Shown here piece by piece: positions 34,701-43,631 of a DNA stretch of 64,000 nt. A program made the position numbers and the translations under genes. The notes beneath the pieces were generated by a model. That model was not told where the DNA came from. It saw only the letters and a program-made list of their open reading frames with translations, and ran no database searches. Origin of the DNA: Hirsutella rhossiliensis (lineage: Eukaryota; Ascomycota; Sordariomycetes; Hypocreales; Ophiocordycipitaceae); the NCBI RefSeq assembly GCF_020360975.1, contig NW_025408687.1, positions 744,001 through 808,000 of the forward strand, read 5' to 3'. Numbering within the stretch: the first letter of the stretch is position 1; each line of letters opens with the position of its first letter.

Positions 34701-35586
34701 CTTGACCTGATCACGGAGCGGACGTCCGCCCCCGGCTTCCCCCTATCTCCTGGTCGCTGGACTGGGAGTTTCTGCCGTGGTCCTACTTGCTCACCGTCCG
34801 GACACCTGTCGCGGTGCTTCATTTCCCCATCGACGCTCTCCTCCCATTTTCTGGGCAACGACTCTACTCCGATACATCGGCTACAGCGACTACTCTACAG
34901 TCGAGGACGCCACTGGCGCCAGCCCGTCCCAAAGCTCGAGACACAGAATCTTCCTTCCTCTGGAGAACCTTATCCGGCTTGCCGCTAGGAGAGCTCAGGG
35001 AAACGCTTCTGCTAAGAGACCAAAACCCTATGCTCGTATCTCGCTTCCCACACATTCTTATGAGTATTTGGCCGACTTCACCTTGATCTTTCGGCTCGTC
35101 ACTTTCTTGGGCCCCCGGCCTCAACGTCCATTGGCACTAGTGGGGAGATCAGCGCATCCCGAATAATCTCACCCCCCCCCCTTTCCCCCCCAAAACTCTC
35201 ATATTTTCCTCTTTGCTGGAACTGCCTTCTTGGGCGAGCCTTTTTACCCAACCCTCCATTCCCCCTTCACACCTCGGCCTTGACCGAGTACCGTTGACAA
35301 GAGGCAAACGCGGCAACCTTGCCAGAGAGCCTCGACACTCCGTGGCGTCGTTGTCGGTGGCGGCATTCGAAATCAAGCATTCATAAGAGCTGTCGCCCCT
35401 TGACTCTGGTCTTGAGACCGGCACTAGGAAGACCTGGTCCAACAGTTCAAGGTAACATTTGCTTCTCGTCGTTCGTCTTTGCGCTGCAGTTAACACGCCG
35501 TTATCCAGAGCTTGCGCGCTAACCCGCGGTACTAGTCATTGGCTCGCTCGGCCGCTAATCTTGCCTCGCCCGTTCTATTATTTCCA
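28758..35586. other. 6.8 kb gene-poor spacer
   Basis: No frame on either strand resembles a known family. The longest chance frames (up to about 380 codons on + near 33416-34564) overlap one another in different frames and are mainly Pro/Ser/Arg-rich. A CCTACCTAGG-type cluster lies at 31581-31715, with similar single motifs near 32880 and 32985. The last 1.2 kb (about 34400-35586) is CT-rich with C runs near 35170 and is probably promoter and leader of the YTH gene. Undetected noncoding RNAs remain possible. Confidence 0.5.
31581..31715. repeat. CCTACC/GGTAGG/CCTAGG motif cluster
   Basis: Dense TACCTACCTACC, CCTAGGTACC and GGTACGGTAGG motifs in both orientations match the clusters near 17.9 and 18.4 kb. 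They lie in the large spacer upstream of the YTH gene. Confidence 0.8.
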
Positions 35587-37625
35587 ATGGGAGATTTTTC
35601 GTCCCCTCCCTCATTGAGGTCAGGAGAACCTGAAGTCTCCCACAATCACCCTCACCCCGTGGAAGCACAAGTGGTTGGTGGTGAGATCAAGCAGGCAACC
35701 ATCGATAGGGAAAGCATTCCTGGACCGCCGCAACCCTCGACGCTGGCGAACCATGCCTTCTCCTCCCAGCTCAATGTGCCTTCGCCACAGACATCATACC
35801 GTCAACAAGGGCCGTACGACATGGCGCCAATCGTCAATTCTCTACCTGCCGTTGGGTATCGACCCGGCCAATTCCCCCAAGGAGGCCAGCGGTACATGCC
35901 CATGACGTCGCCCCAGATAGTTCAGCAGATGCCGCAGATGCCTCCATACGGGGGGCCACCGCCAATGGCGATGAATCAAGGCTTTTATGTTCACCAGGCG
36001 CAGATGTCTCCATACTATGGCGGCGGTCACATGCCACCTGTTCAAGGACCGCCACCGATGCCCGCGAGACAGAATGTTGCGTATTACCCGAACCGAATGA
36101 TGGTAAACCACCCCCCGTCGGCTTTCTATTACGCGCAGGCGAACCCTTATCCCGACCAGCCACAAAGCATGTCGATAGGCATGGGTCCAGGACCCTATGT
36201 GCCCGGCAACTCTCCAAATCCCGATGTACAAAAGCCTCGTTCGTCGGTTGATGGCCCGGGGATACAAATGCAGGCTCTAGGGCAAGGTCAAGGTATGGGC
36301 GAGGACGGAATGTGGGCAAGTGACGGCTGCTGAGTGTGCAGCAGATGAATCTGGTAATCGGCAAACTGCAGTTCGAGGGCCACCCAGGAAGCCCCGGCAG
36401 AGCGGTAAGGCATCCCCACGCCCGGGTCATGTCGCTTCGGAAGGCTAAAACTTGCCCAGGACACGCCATTTGGATTGGAAATCTCCCTCCGCAGACCGAT
36501 TTGATGAGCCTTGTCCACCACGTTTGCAAGGAGACGGCAGGACTCGAATCTCTTTTCCTCATATCGAAAAGTAACTGCGCATTTGCGAATTTCAAAGACG
36601 AAGGCACGTGCATAGCGGCCCAGCAAAAGCTACACGACTCCAAGTTTCAGTCTGTGCGCCTCGTCAGCAGGCTGCGGAAGAATACTGTTGAAGGGGCCAC
36701 GGGCCTGACTGCCCCCACCGGACCGGCGGCCAGCACGGCGGTTGCCCCGGCCCAGGGCGATCTGGCTCAGGATGCCTCGGCCTCGGACTCCCGCAGCCAG
36801 AGTCCAGCCGCCGGACAACCTACGAAGCCCAGGATAAACTCGGCCGGCGAGGCCAGTTCGCAGCAGGACAAGTTCTTTATTCTCAAGAGTCTCACCATGG
36901 AGGATCTCGAGCTGAGTGTACGGACCGGTATCTGGGCAACACAGTCTCACAACGAAGAGTCACTCAACACTGCGTTCAAGGTGGGTCTACAAGCATAACT
37001 AGAGTTTCACTGTGCCGATGCAATCTGGGCTAACCTGCATCAGACCTTCGATAACGTCTACTTGATCTTCTCGGCGAACAAATCGGGCGAATATTTTGGG
37101 TATGCGCGAATGGTATCGGAGATCAATGAGGATCCAGAAGCAGCGATTGAATTTGCGCCGAAGGCTCAGGCCACGAGCAGCCTAGACTTGCCAAAAGCGA
37201 TTGTTACTGATGCGACCGGGTACGCACCCAGGGGCAGAATCATCGACGACTCGGCCAGGGGCACGATTTTCTGGGAAGCGGAACGGGAGGACTCGGAGAG
37301 TGGGTCCGACAATGTGAGCGAGGCTTCTAGCACTAGGAGTGCTGAAACGGACGAAGAGACAAAGACGTGGGGGAAGCCGTTTAAGCTCGAGTGGCTGTCA
37401 ATCAGTCGGCTACCGTTCTACCGAACACGCGGCTTGCGGAATCCGTGGAACTCGAACAGGGAGGTTAAGATTGCCAGAGACGGGACTGAGCTGGAGCCTT
37501 CTGTGGGCCGCAGGCTCATTGGACTCTTCAACCGTGTGCAGAGTCCGGGGCCAATGCCACTGGCGCTGCGCCCTGCCATGGCGATGGTGACGGGATTCCC
37601 GCCCATGCGAGGGCACGGCCAATGA
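35587..37625 (+). CDS. RRM + YTH domain RNA-binding protein (m6A reader type)
   Basis: Four exons (35587-36319, 36372-36404, 36460-36980, 37044-37625) give 622 residues. The first in-frame ATG is 35587. The N-terminal half is disordered and rich in Pro, Met, Gln and Tyr (repeats such as MPPYGGPPPMAM). An RRM follows the short exon: HAIWIGNLPPQTDLMSLV (RNP2-like) and SNCAFANFKDEGTC (RNP1-like). The YTH domain begins at KFFILKSLTMEDLELSV, with GIWATQSHNEESLNTAF then, across the last intron, DNVYLIFSANKSGEYFGYARM. After an acidic insert come KPFKLEWLSISRLPFYRTRG and LRNPWN. The Trp in GIWATQ matches the first Trp of the m6A cage. The RRM-YTH pairing is typical of Pezizomycotina readers. The 33-base exon 2 is inferred from the continuity RGPPRKPRQSGHAIWIGN. 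Confidence 0.92.
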
Positions 37626-38111
37626 TGGAGACGTTTCTATGCCGTCTTGGAAGACTATCGTCTTGGAAGACGTCTTTCGCTGCATTTCTTGAAGATTGCA
37701 CGGCACTATGCTGGATGAAGATGGCACGATGAATGACGCCACGGATGTATGGTCATCTGCTAGCAATGAGACTGACGACGCCTTGCTTCGCCTTGGACGT
37801 CTTTTCCCGTGACGGGCATGTCTCGGCCTGCGAGCTCTGTGTGATGCGGCAAGTTCCGATTGGCGGGCTAAGACAGGCCCCCATTGCAGTGCGCTGTGCG
37901 AGATTGCTTTTGGGATGTTGCGGCATGACGTTTGTGATTGTCGTACACGGTGTAGGATCGGTCCAGACGCTGCAAGTGCAGTCGTGTGTTTCAATGCAGG
38001 CACCATGACCACTGGGAATCTTGAACAAGCTATGGAACCCGATGTAAGTGATCGAAATCGGGTGATGACGTCACTGACGAATCCAAGGATGTGGCCAGTT
38101 TCCTAAAGGGG
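37626..38111. other. 3' flank of the YTH gene
   Basis: No gene is visible in these 486 bases. They contain the probable 3' untranslated region of the YTH gene and the sequence up to the left inverted repeat of the decayed element. Confidence 0.5.
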
Positions 38112-38236
38112 CCTTTTAACCAGTTAGGCACGTTTACTTATCGGGTAGACGAAAAAGTGGGCTAGTGTGGCTGGTTAAGGCGCAGCGCCGATACCGCATA
38201 ATTAGGTGCGTATATTCCCCGCCTTAACTGCGCGCC
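38112..38236 (+). repeat. left terminal inverted repeat
   Basis: It begins CCTTTTAACCAGTTAGGCAC and ends near TTAACTGCGCGCC. Its reverse complement matches 39967-40090 along its whole length with scattered transitions and small indels. Confidence 0.88.
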
Positions 38237-38401
38237 TCCCTCTGCGCGCACCTGCTTGCCTTCGTGCAAAGTGAAGCTATTCGCACCTACAGGCACGAAG
38301 ACCGCTTACGTGATTTCTATATATATGAGCTCTAGGCTTAAAGATGCGTTATTTTGTCGAATTGAGCCGTGCCTGCCCGCCCGACTGCTTGCCTGCCTGC
38401 C

Positions 38402-38584
38402 TATAAGGGTCTCGGCCTAGAAGGGCAAAAGCAGTGGTCGCGCTACTAGACCCCCCCCCCGCCACATGGTAAGTGCGGCAAAAGGGAACAGAATTAACTA
38501 AGCGACAGCTTGTCAATTGACCACACATAAGAACGTTTGGTCCAATAACCAAACAACCAACCAAGGGCCCTAGCCCCGTAACAC
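38402..38584 (+). repeat. internal direct repeat copy A
   Basis: This copy is contiguous, from GCCTAGAAGGGCAAAAGCAG through GAATTAACTAAGC to AGGGCCCTAGCCCCGTAACAC. It matches two separated blocks on the right side of the element (39365-39495 and 39841-39903). The copies differ mainly by C/T and G/A changes. Confidence 0.8.
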
Positions 38585-38611
38585 TGCCTTAAGAGAGTTC
38601 GTGTTACGGGG
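38574..38611. repeat. short inverted repeat CCCCGTAACAC / GTGTTACGGGG
   Basis: An 11-base perfect inverted repeat flanks a 16-base loop. The TGTTACGGG/CCCGTAACA ends look like the termini of fungal LTR sequences. TGTTACGGG recurs at 38910-38918 and a diverged CCCCGTGACAC at 39893-39903, so LTR fragments may be nested here. Confidence 0.6.
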
Positions 38612-39364
38612 TAGGCAGAGGGATATGCCGTAGGTGCCTTCCGTTGTGCAGTGACAACAAGCTATGAAGGATCTAACTACGCGTCGCGCCTGCCGCTGCT
38701 AAACGCGCGTTTATGCGTGCGGCCCGACCTGCCCTGCATTCTTATCGGCTAAGGTCTAACGCTAAGTGGCTGATATTAGGCCAATGCCTAAACGTATAAT
38801 AAGGGTAACTACCCTTATATTTCGTTAGTATATAAATCTTGCTATGCTTCTTCCTTGTCTTAGACGGCCTCCTCTACCTTATCCTACTAAATATCTTCTT
38901 CTTACGAGGTGTTACGGGCTGGGCCACGCTGTGCGCCCGGGCTGCGCCCGTGCAACCGACCATTGATAGGCGTGGTCAATTAACTAGCTAGGCAGCTCAG
39001 TCAATTTGTCTTCTTTTGCCCTCTGCCGCTGTTGTGACGTAGTGGTCTAATTAAATAGCTGCCCCGTAGCAACGAACAGTAGTGTGACCACCGCTTTAGC
39101 CCTCGTAGGGCCGACCCGTTATACGAGGGCTCTTACGCATCGTAATAATAATTTCCCCTATATATACTATGCCCCTATAGGCTTATTAGGCTCGTCGGGC
39201 TCGAGGGCTCCGGTAAGCATATCGTTAGAGACTAGCGTACGGTAAATAGCTTATTAATATGCTCGTAGTATATTTATACTCGGCTTATATATATCGCCTT
39301 ATTGTTAAAGGTATTATAATCCTTACCTAAAGCCGTAGTCTTCTTAGCGTTAAGGGCTACGGGT

Positions 39365-39495
39365 TATAAGTGTCTTAGCCTAGAAGGGCAAAAGCAGTCG
39401 TTACGCTACTAGACCCCCCTTGCTACACGGCGTAGGTGCGTATAATATAATAAAAGGAAATAGAATTAACTAAGCAATAGCTTTATTAATTAACT
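39365..39495 (+). repeat. internal direct repeat copy B, first block
   Basis: It matches the first part of copy A (38402-38520), with AGCCTAGAAGGGCAAAAGCA and TAGAATTAACTAAGCAATAG as anchors. Changes relative to A are largely C to T or G to A. Confidence 0.8.
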
Positions 39496-39840
39496 ATTTT
39501 AACGGGCAAGATCGCACCCCTATAGACATCAGCCCTTTAGAGGGATGAGACCCTAGCACTTCCTATCCCCCCCCCTAAGTGTACTTAAAGACTTTATAGA
39601 AGCGCGGATCATTTGATTAGACATCTTTCTCCCCTTCAAAGCAGAGGTTGCCCATTGCGCGACTCTAGCAGAGACGAAGAGGCAAAGAGTAAAGAAATCT
39701 CTAAAACTTACATTAACAGCCTAAGATACTTAGAGCTACGTGCAGAACCAAGGATCAGATGATCGCACGGTCAGTTACTCTACTAATCCTTAGCCGTGTG
39801 CTGCGCGTGCTTTAGGTGTGTGCCCTCGTCCCCGTCAAAC

Positions 39841-39903
39841 TATATATAAGAACGTTTAGTCTAGCAACCAAACAACCAACTAAGGGCCCTAGCCCCGTGA
39901 CAC
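39841..39903 (+). repeat. internal direct repeat copy B, second block
   Basis: It matches the end of copy A (38524-38584), anchored by CAACCAAACAACCAAC and AAGGGCCCTAGCCCCGT. It is separated from the first block by about 345 bases that have no counterpart in copy A. Confidence 0.8.
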
Positions 39904-39966
39904 GGGTGCTGTTGATAGCGGCACTGCCGCCGCCCTCGTAGCCTCGCTGCGTTCGACGCTTTTAAT

Positions 39967-40090
39967 AGAGGGGCGCGTAGTTAAGGCGGCGAATATACGC
40001 ACCTAATTATGCAGTATCGGCGCTACGCGTTGACCAGCCGTACTAGCCTACTTTTTCGTCTACCGGTAAACGTGCCTACTAGTTAAAAGG
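39967..40090 (-). repeat. right terminal inverted repeat
   Basis: Read on the minus strand it begins CCTTTTAACTAGTAGGCACG and runs to TTAACTACGCGCC. It lies 373 bases upstream of the heat shock element of the Hsp30 gene. Confidence 0.88.
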
Positions 40091-40433
40091 ATATCTTTTT
40101 TATTCGTTTAGGCACTCTCCGAGGACTCTATTCCCGGGTTTGCAGCATAAGTGGCTGAGGTGTGGCTTATGGCCGGCTCTAGCAGCCACTGGAAGCTTCC
40201 ACGACCCGCCAGCCGTTTCTAGACGTTGATAACGAAGCCTATGGCACAGTGCAAATGTGACTGTGAAAGCCAAGCTCACCATCAATTTATGGTCGGCTTG
40301 ACACTTACGAAAAGCGGGGCGCCGGTCGGGTTACCAGGGGGGGTGATGGTCAGCTTGTCGACATACTCGTCAGCGTTGCATCACCAACACGCAATCCTTT
40401 GTCTTGTAGCGTGTTTTCGCAGGTTCATCATGC
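40091..40433. other. spacer between the TIR element and the Hsp30 promoter
   Basis: Composition returns to that of normal genic DNA. No gene is visible, and the right end contains the proximal heat shock promoter. Confidence 0.5.
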
Positions 40434-40441
40434 TTCTAGAA
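40434..40441. promoter_or_regulatory. heat shock element half-site pair TTCTAGAA
   Basis: A perfect TTCnnGAA pair (TTCTAGAA) lies 237 bases upstream of the Hsp30-type start and 22 bases upstream of a three-unit element. Heat shock factor binds inverted nGAAn units. Confidence 0.7.
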
Positions 40442-40462
40442 CGGCCCAGACGCTGGCATGTC

Positions 40463-40475
40463 GAATCTTCCCGAA
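40463..40475. promoter_or_regulatory. three-unit heat shock element
   Basis: GAATCTTCCCGAA reads as GAAnnTTCnnGAA, a perfect three-unit heat shock element. It sits about 35 bases upstream of a TATA box and 203 bases before the ATG of the small heat shock gene. It predicts direct HSF control. Confidence 0.85.
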
Positions 40476-40510
40476 ATTTACAGAAGGCTCCAAGTGCACT
40501 CGTCTCCAAG

Positions 40511-40517
40511 TATAAAT
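40511..40517 (+). promoter_or_regulatory. TATA box
   Basis: TATAAAT lies 161 bases upstream of the Hsp30-type ATG and directly downstream of the heat shock element. That is the arrangement expected of a strongly inducible promoter. Confidence 0.75.
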
Positions 40518-40677
40518 GAACAGAAATGATGCTCCAATCTCGGCAGAACATGCAATCACAGCCACTCACAGATAAATATTTATTTTCATGCACGCTTGCC
40601 GATCAACTCTTCCTCGAAGTATCTCACGCAACATCAAGCGAGTTTCTTTGAAGCCAGTCACCAACCAAGCACGCACA

Positions 40678-41328
40678 ATGGCCTTCTTCCCGCGAACTTT
40701 TTACAACTCAGAATCCTCCTTCACTCCTCTCTTCCGTCTCCTTGACGACTTCGACAACTACAACCGTCAGGGTACTGGCCAGCAGCAAGGCCGACGCTCG
40801 GGTTTGCCCACCTGGCAGCCCAAGTTCGACATTCGCGAGACGGGCGACAACTATGAGCTCCACGGCGAGCTCGCGGGCATGAACAAGGACAACGTCCACA
40901 TTGAGTTCACCGACCCGCAGACCATGCTCGTTCGCGGCAGGGTCGAGCGAACCTACTCGGCTGGGACTCCGCCCGCTGGCCACATCGAGGACGCGCCCGC
41001 AAACGACGCCATCACCGAGGGGGCCGACGAGTCCAAGCCTTCGCACCGTGCCACCGTCGAGGATGATGATCAGAACGCAGCCAGCACCCAGAAGCCGGCC
41101 TCTGACAACAATGGTGCTGTTGCCGAGCACAAGGTCGAGCACAAGAAGTCCGCCGACAAGGCCAAGTACTGGCTCACCGAGCGCAGTATCGGCGAGTTCT
41201 CGCGCAGCTTCAACTTTCCCACTCGCATCGACCAGGAGGCCGTCAGCGCCAACTTCAAGGACGGCATCCTCTCCATCACGGTGCCCAAGATCAAGAAGCA
41301 CGAGTCTCGCCGCATCACCATCAACTAG
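40678..41328 (+). CDS. Hsp30/Hsp20-family small heat shock protein
   Basis: A single-exon gene of 216 residues begins at ATG 40678 (MAFFPRTFYNSESSFTPLFR). The alpha-crystallin domain is split. The N-terminal half, WQPKFDIRETGDNYELHGEL, continues to TMLVRGRVERTY. A polar insert of about 70 residues (AGTPPAGH to SADKA) follows, then the second half with FSRSFNFPTRIDQEAVSANF, DGILSITVPK and a final RITIN, which carries the I-x-I-type tail. The split domain is characteristic of fungal Hsp30 proteins, ATP-independent chaperones of heat and ethanol stress. The absence of introns is usual for genes that must be expressed during heat shock. The upstream heat shock element and TATA box support this assignment. 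Confidence 0.94.
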   Translation: MAFFPRTFYNSESSFTPLFRLLDDFDNYNRQGTGQQQGRRSGLPTWQPKFDIRETGDNYELHGELAGMNKDNVHIEFTDPQTMLVRGRVERTYSAGTPPAGHIEDAPANDAITEGADESKPSHRATVEDDDQNAASTQKPASDNNGAVAEHKVEHKKSADKAKYWLTERSIGEFSRSFNFPTRIDQEAVSANFKDGILSITVPKIKKHESRRITIN

Positions 41329-41996
41329 AGCGGTGACCGCGGCTGACAGCGAGTTTCCATGCACTATGGCCCGGCGGAGAACCCAGCTCTACGAGTTTGA
41401 CGAAGCATCACACGAAATGATTCTTTCCTTGTCTTGGTATTGACCTTTTCCATCGTTGGCCGCAGCTGAACGCGGCGTTGGGAGGGATGATAGGGGATTG
41501 ATCGATTGGTTCTGCAGGGCCTGCGCCGGTTAATCGACTTTCCGGGACAGGCTGTTGCTTCCAGCTTACGACTCTCCTTTGCTCGACTGTATTTTAGCTC
41601 AATAATTACCGACAAATTTCATTTTGCGACAAACCTCGCGAATGTGAAGCTCTGCGATTCGTATCTCCAAGTATAATTTAAACGGAAAAGGAACGATGGC
41701 CGCGAAGTTACGGACATGTATTTATGTGTGATTTTAGTATGGCTACGCCTGCTAGGCCGTACGGACTAGTACAATGACCTTTGACCTTTGCGCTCAAAGA
41801 ACCACATATCAGGTCACATGATCTGGCGTTTGATGAGTAGCATTATTGCCTGACCGTGACGCGTTACAGCGCGCTTTCTCCATCAACACTCTTCGATCAG
41901 AACACATAATCCCCAGCGACGCCGGTCACACCGCTTCTCGCCACTTGTGCACCGCATAGTCTGCTCAAACTCTGCTACCAAATCGAGCCAAGCAAT
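41329..41996. other. spacer: Hsp30 3' flank and Rad51 promoter
   Basis: This 668-base spacer is AT-richer near 41640-41720. It contains a TGACCTTTGACCTTTG direct repeat around 41775-41791 and one MluI cell-cycle box close to Rad51. Confidence 0.5.
41859..41864. promoter_or_regulatory. MluI cell-cycle box (MCB) upstream of Rad51
   Basis: ACGCGT lies 133 bases before the Rad51 ATG. In yeasts this hexamer is bound by MBF and drives G1/S expression of replication and recombination genes. One hexamer is weak evidence alone, but the position is apt. Confidence 0.5.
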
Positions 41997-43152
41997 ATGA
42001 GCCAGGATTACGAAGAGGCCCAGGTGGCCGAGGAAAGCGGCATAACGGGACCTGGCGCCCCGACGCCTCTCTCGGCGCTTGAGGTACGAGGGCGCGGCTG
42101 AATCGTCAGTGGCTTCTTCTGACAACTTTTTCTCGCAGGGAATTGCGGGCTTGACGAAGCGCGACATCCAGCTGGTGGTCGATGGCGGATTCAACACGGT
42201 CGAGTCGGTTGCCTACACCCCGCGGAGGATGTTGGAGCAGATCAAGGGCATTTCGGAGCAAAAGGCGGGAAAGATTCTGGGCGAAGGTACGACTCGTAAC
42301 GCGTGCATCCCAAGATTGCGGCGCTGACTCAGTTGCACAGCCTCCAAGCTCGTCCCAATGGGCTTTACAACGGCGACCGAGATGCACCAAAGACGAAGCG
42401 AGCTCATTTCAATCACCACCGGATCCAAGAACCTGGACACACTCCTGGCCGGCGGCGTCGAAACGGGGTCCGTCACAGAATTGTTCGGCGAGTTCAGGAC
42501 TGGCAAGAGCCAAATCTGTCACACGCTCGCCGTGACTTGCCAACTGCCGTTTGACATGGGTGGCGGCGAAGGGAAATGCCTCTATATCGACACCGAGGGC
42601 ACGTTTCGCCCCGTGCGGCTCTTGGCTGTTGCCAATCGGTTCGGTCTCTCAGGAGAAGAAGTCCTGGACAATGTGGCGTACGCCCGCGCATATAACTCCG
42701 ATCATCAGCTTCAACTCCTTAACCAAGCAGCGGCAATGATGTGCGAGACGCGATTCTCCCTCATCATCGTCGACAGCGCCACTGCTCTGTACCGGACAGA
42801 CTTCTGTGGTCGTGGAGAGCTCTCAAACAGACAGACACACCTGGCAAAGTTTATGCGGACGCTTCAGCGGCTGGCGGATGAGTTTGGCATCGCCGTCGTC
42901 ATCACGAACCAGGTCGTTGCCCAAGTCGACGGTGGGCCAAGCGCCATGTTCAACCCAGATCCGAAGAAACCCATTGGCGGCAATATTATAGCTCACGCCA
43001 GCACGACGCGAATCAGTTTGAAAAAGGGGCGCGGCGAGACGCGAGTTGCCAAGATTTACGACAGTCCGTGCTTGCCCGAGAGCGACACGCTCTTTGCCAT
43101 CAACGAGAATGGCATCGGTGATCCAGCCCCGAAGGACATGGAGAAGGACTAG
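41997..43152 (+). CDS. RAD51: Rad51 recombinase
   Basis: This is the RecA-family strand-exchange protein of homologous recombination. Three exons (41997-42083, 42139-42286, 42341-43152) give 348 residues. The N-terminal helix-hairpin-helix domain includes [18 protein letters not shown] and [19 protein letters not shown], and the second intron falls just after it. The ATPase core has Walker [10 protein letters not shown], Walker [13 protein letters not shown], the [12 protein letters not shown] strand and [13 protein letters not shown] (the L2 and ATP-cap region). The conserved [17 protein letters not shown] precedes the core, and [18 protein letters not shown] follows as expected. The length matches fungal Rad51 (about 340-400). 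An MCB-type site upstream suggests cell-cycle control. Confidence 0.97.
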
Positions 43153-43631
43153 CGTCACGCTGCGATGAGGGGATGGTGTCGTCTTGGTCGAGTTACTCAT
43201 GATGTCTGTCTGGCGTTTGGCACACACGAGCTCATGTCCTTAGTCTATTTTAATCATGAATGATTTGAGACCGCGATGCTTCCGTCGCCGTGTCCAACGA
43301 GGCAGCCCTCGAGCATCGTTGTCACAAAATAAATCCAAGTATGTATATAATATAATTAGGCCAGCTCTTCGCACGTGTTTTAGGCAATGATGGATTCAAT
43401 CTCGCCGAATGCCGCAAAAGCGGTGGTCAACTTTGATACCTCGAGAGTCACCATTGTTGGTGCGGCGTCGAGTTCGAGGCCAAGCAATTTTCCATATCGG
43501 GCTAGCGCGGGCGCGGCGTCGAGCTCTGAATTTCTGCCCTGCAACACGCGACCGACGACAAACCACCCAAGCGCAAAACAACGCTGGTTCTCCCGACCGC
43601 GCCTCGAGCAACATTCGCTTATGGAGGCGAC
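43153..43631. other. intergenic, Rad51 3' flank and Nup120 promoter
   Basis: There are 479 bases between two genes in the same direction. An AT-rich stretch at about 43322-43360 could be the Rad51 polyadenylation region. No other feature was seen. Confidence 0.5.

Larger units (their letters stand above)
38112..40090. mobile_element. decayed TIR element, about 2 kb, RIP-like mutated
   Basis: About 125 bases at 38112-38236 are repeated in reverse orientation at 39967-40090. Both ends read CCTTTTAAC inward and share blocks such as GTAGACGAAAAAGT and ATAATTAGGTGCGTATATTC. Mismatches are mostly C/T and G/A. The interior has no open frame above about 70 codons, is TA-rich between about 38760 and 39500, and contains internal direct repeats. 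This fits a non-autonomous or gutted DNA transposon altered by repeat-induced point mutation. Superfamily cannot be assigned, and no clear target-site duplication is seen. The composition contrasts sharply with both neighbours. Confidence 0.85.

Noticed and set aside
35539..35586. Longer start for the YTH gene
   Set aside because: The frame is open upstream but begins with TTG; the first ATG in frame is 35587.
38112..40090. Protein-coding transposase inside the TIR element
   Set aside because: No open frame above about 70 codons survives on either strand and no transposase motif was seen.
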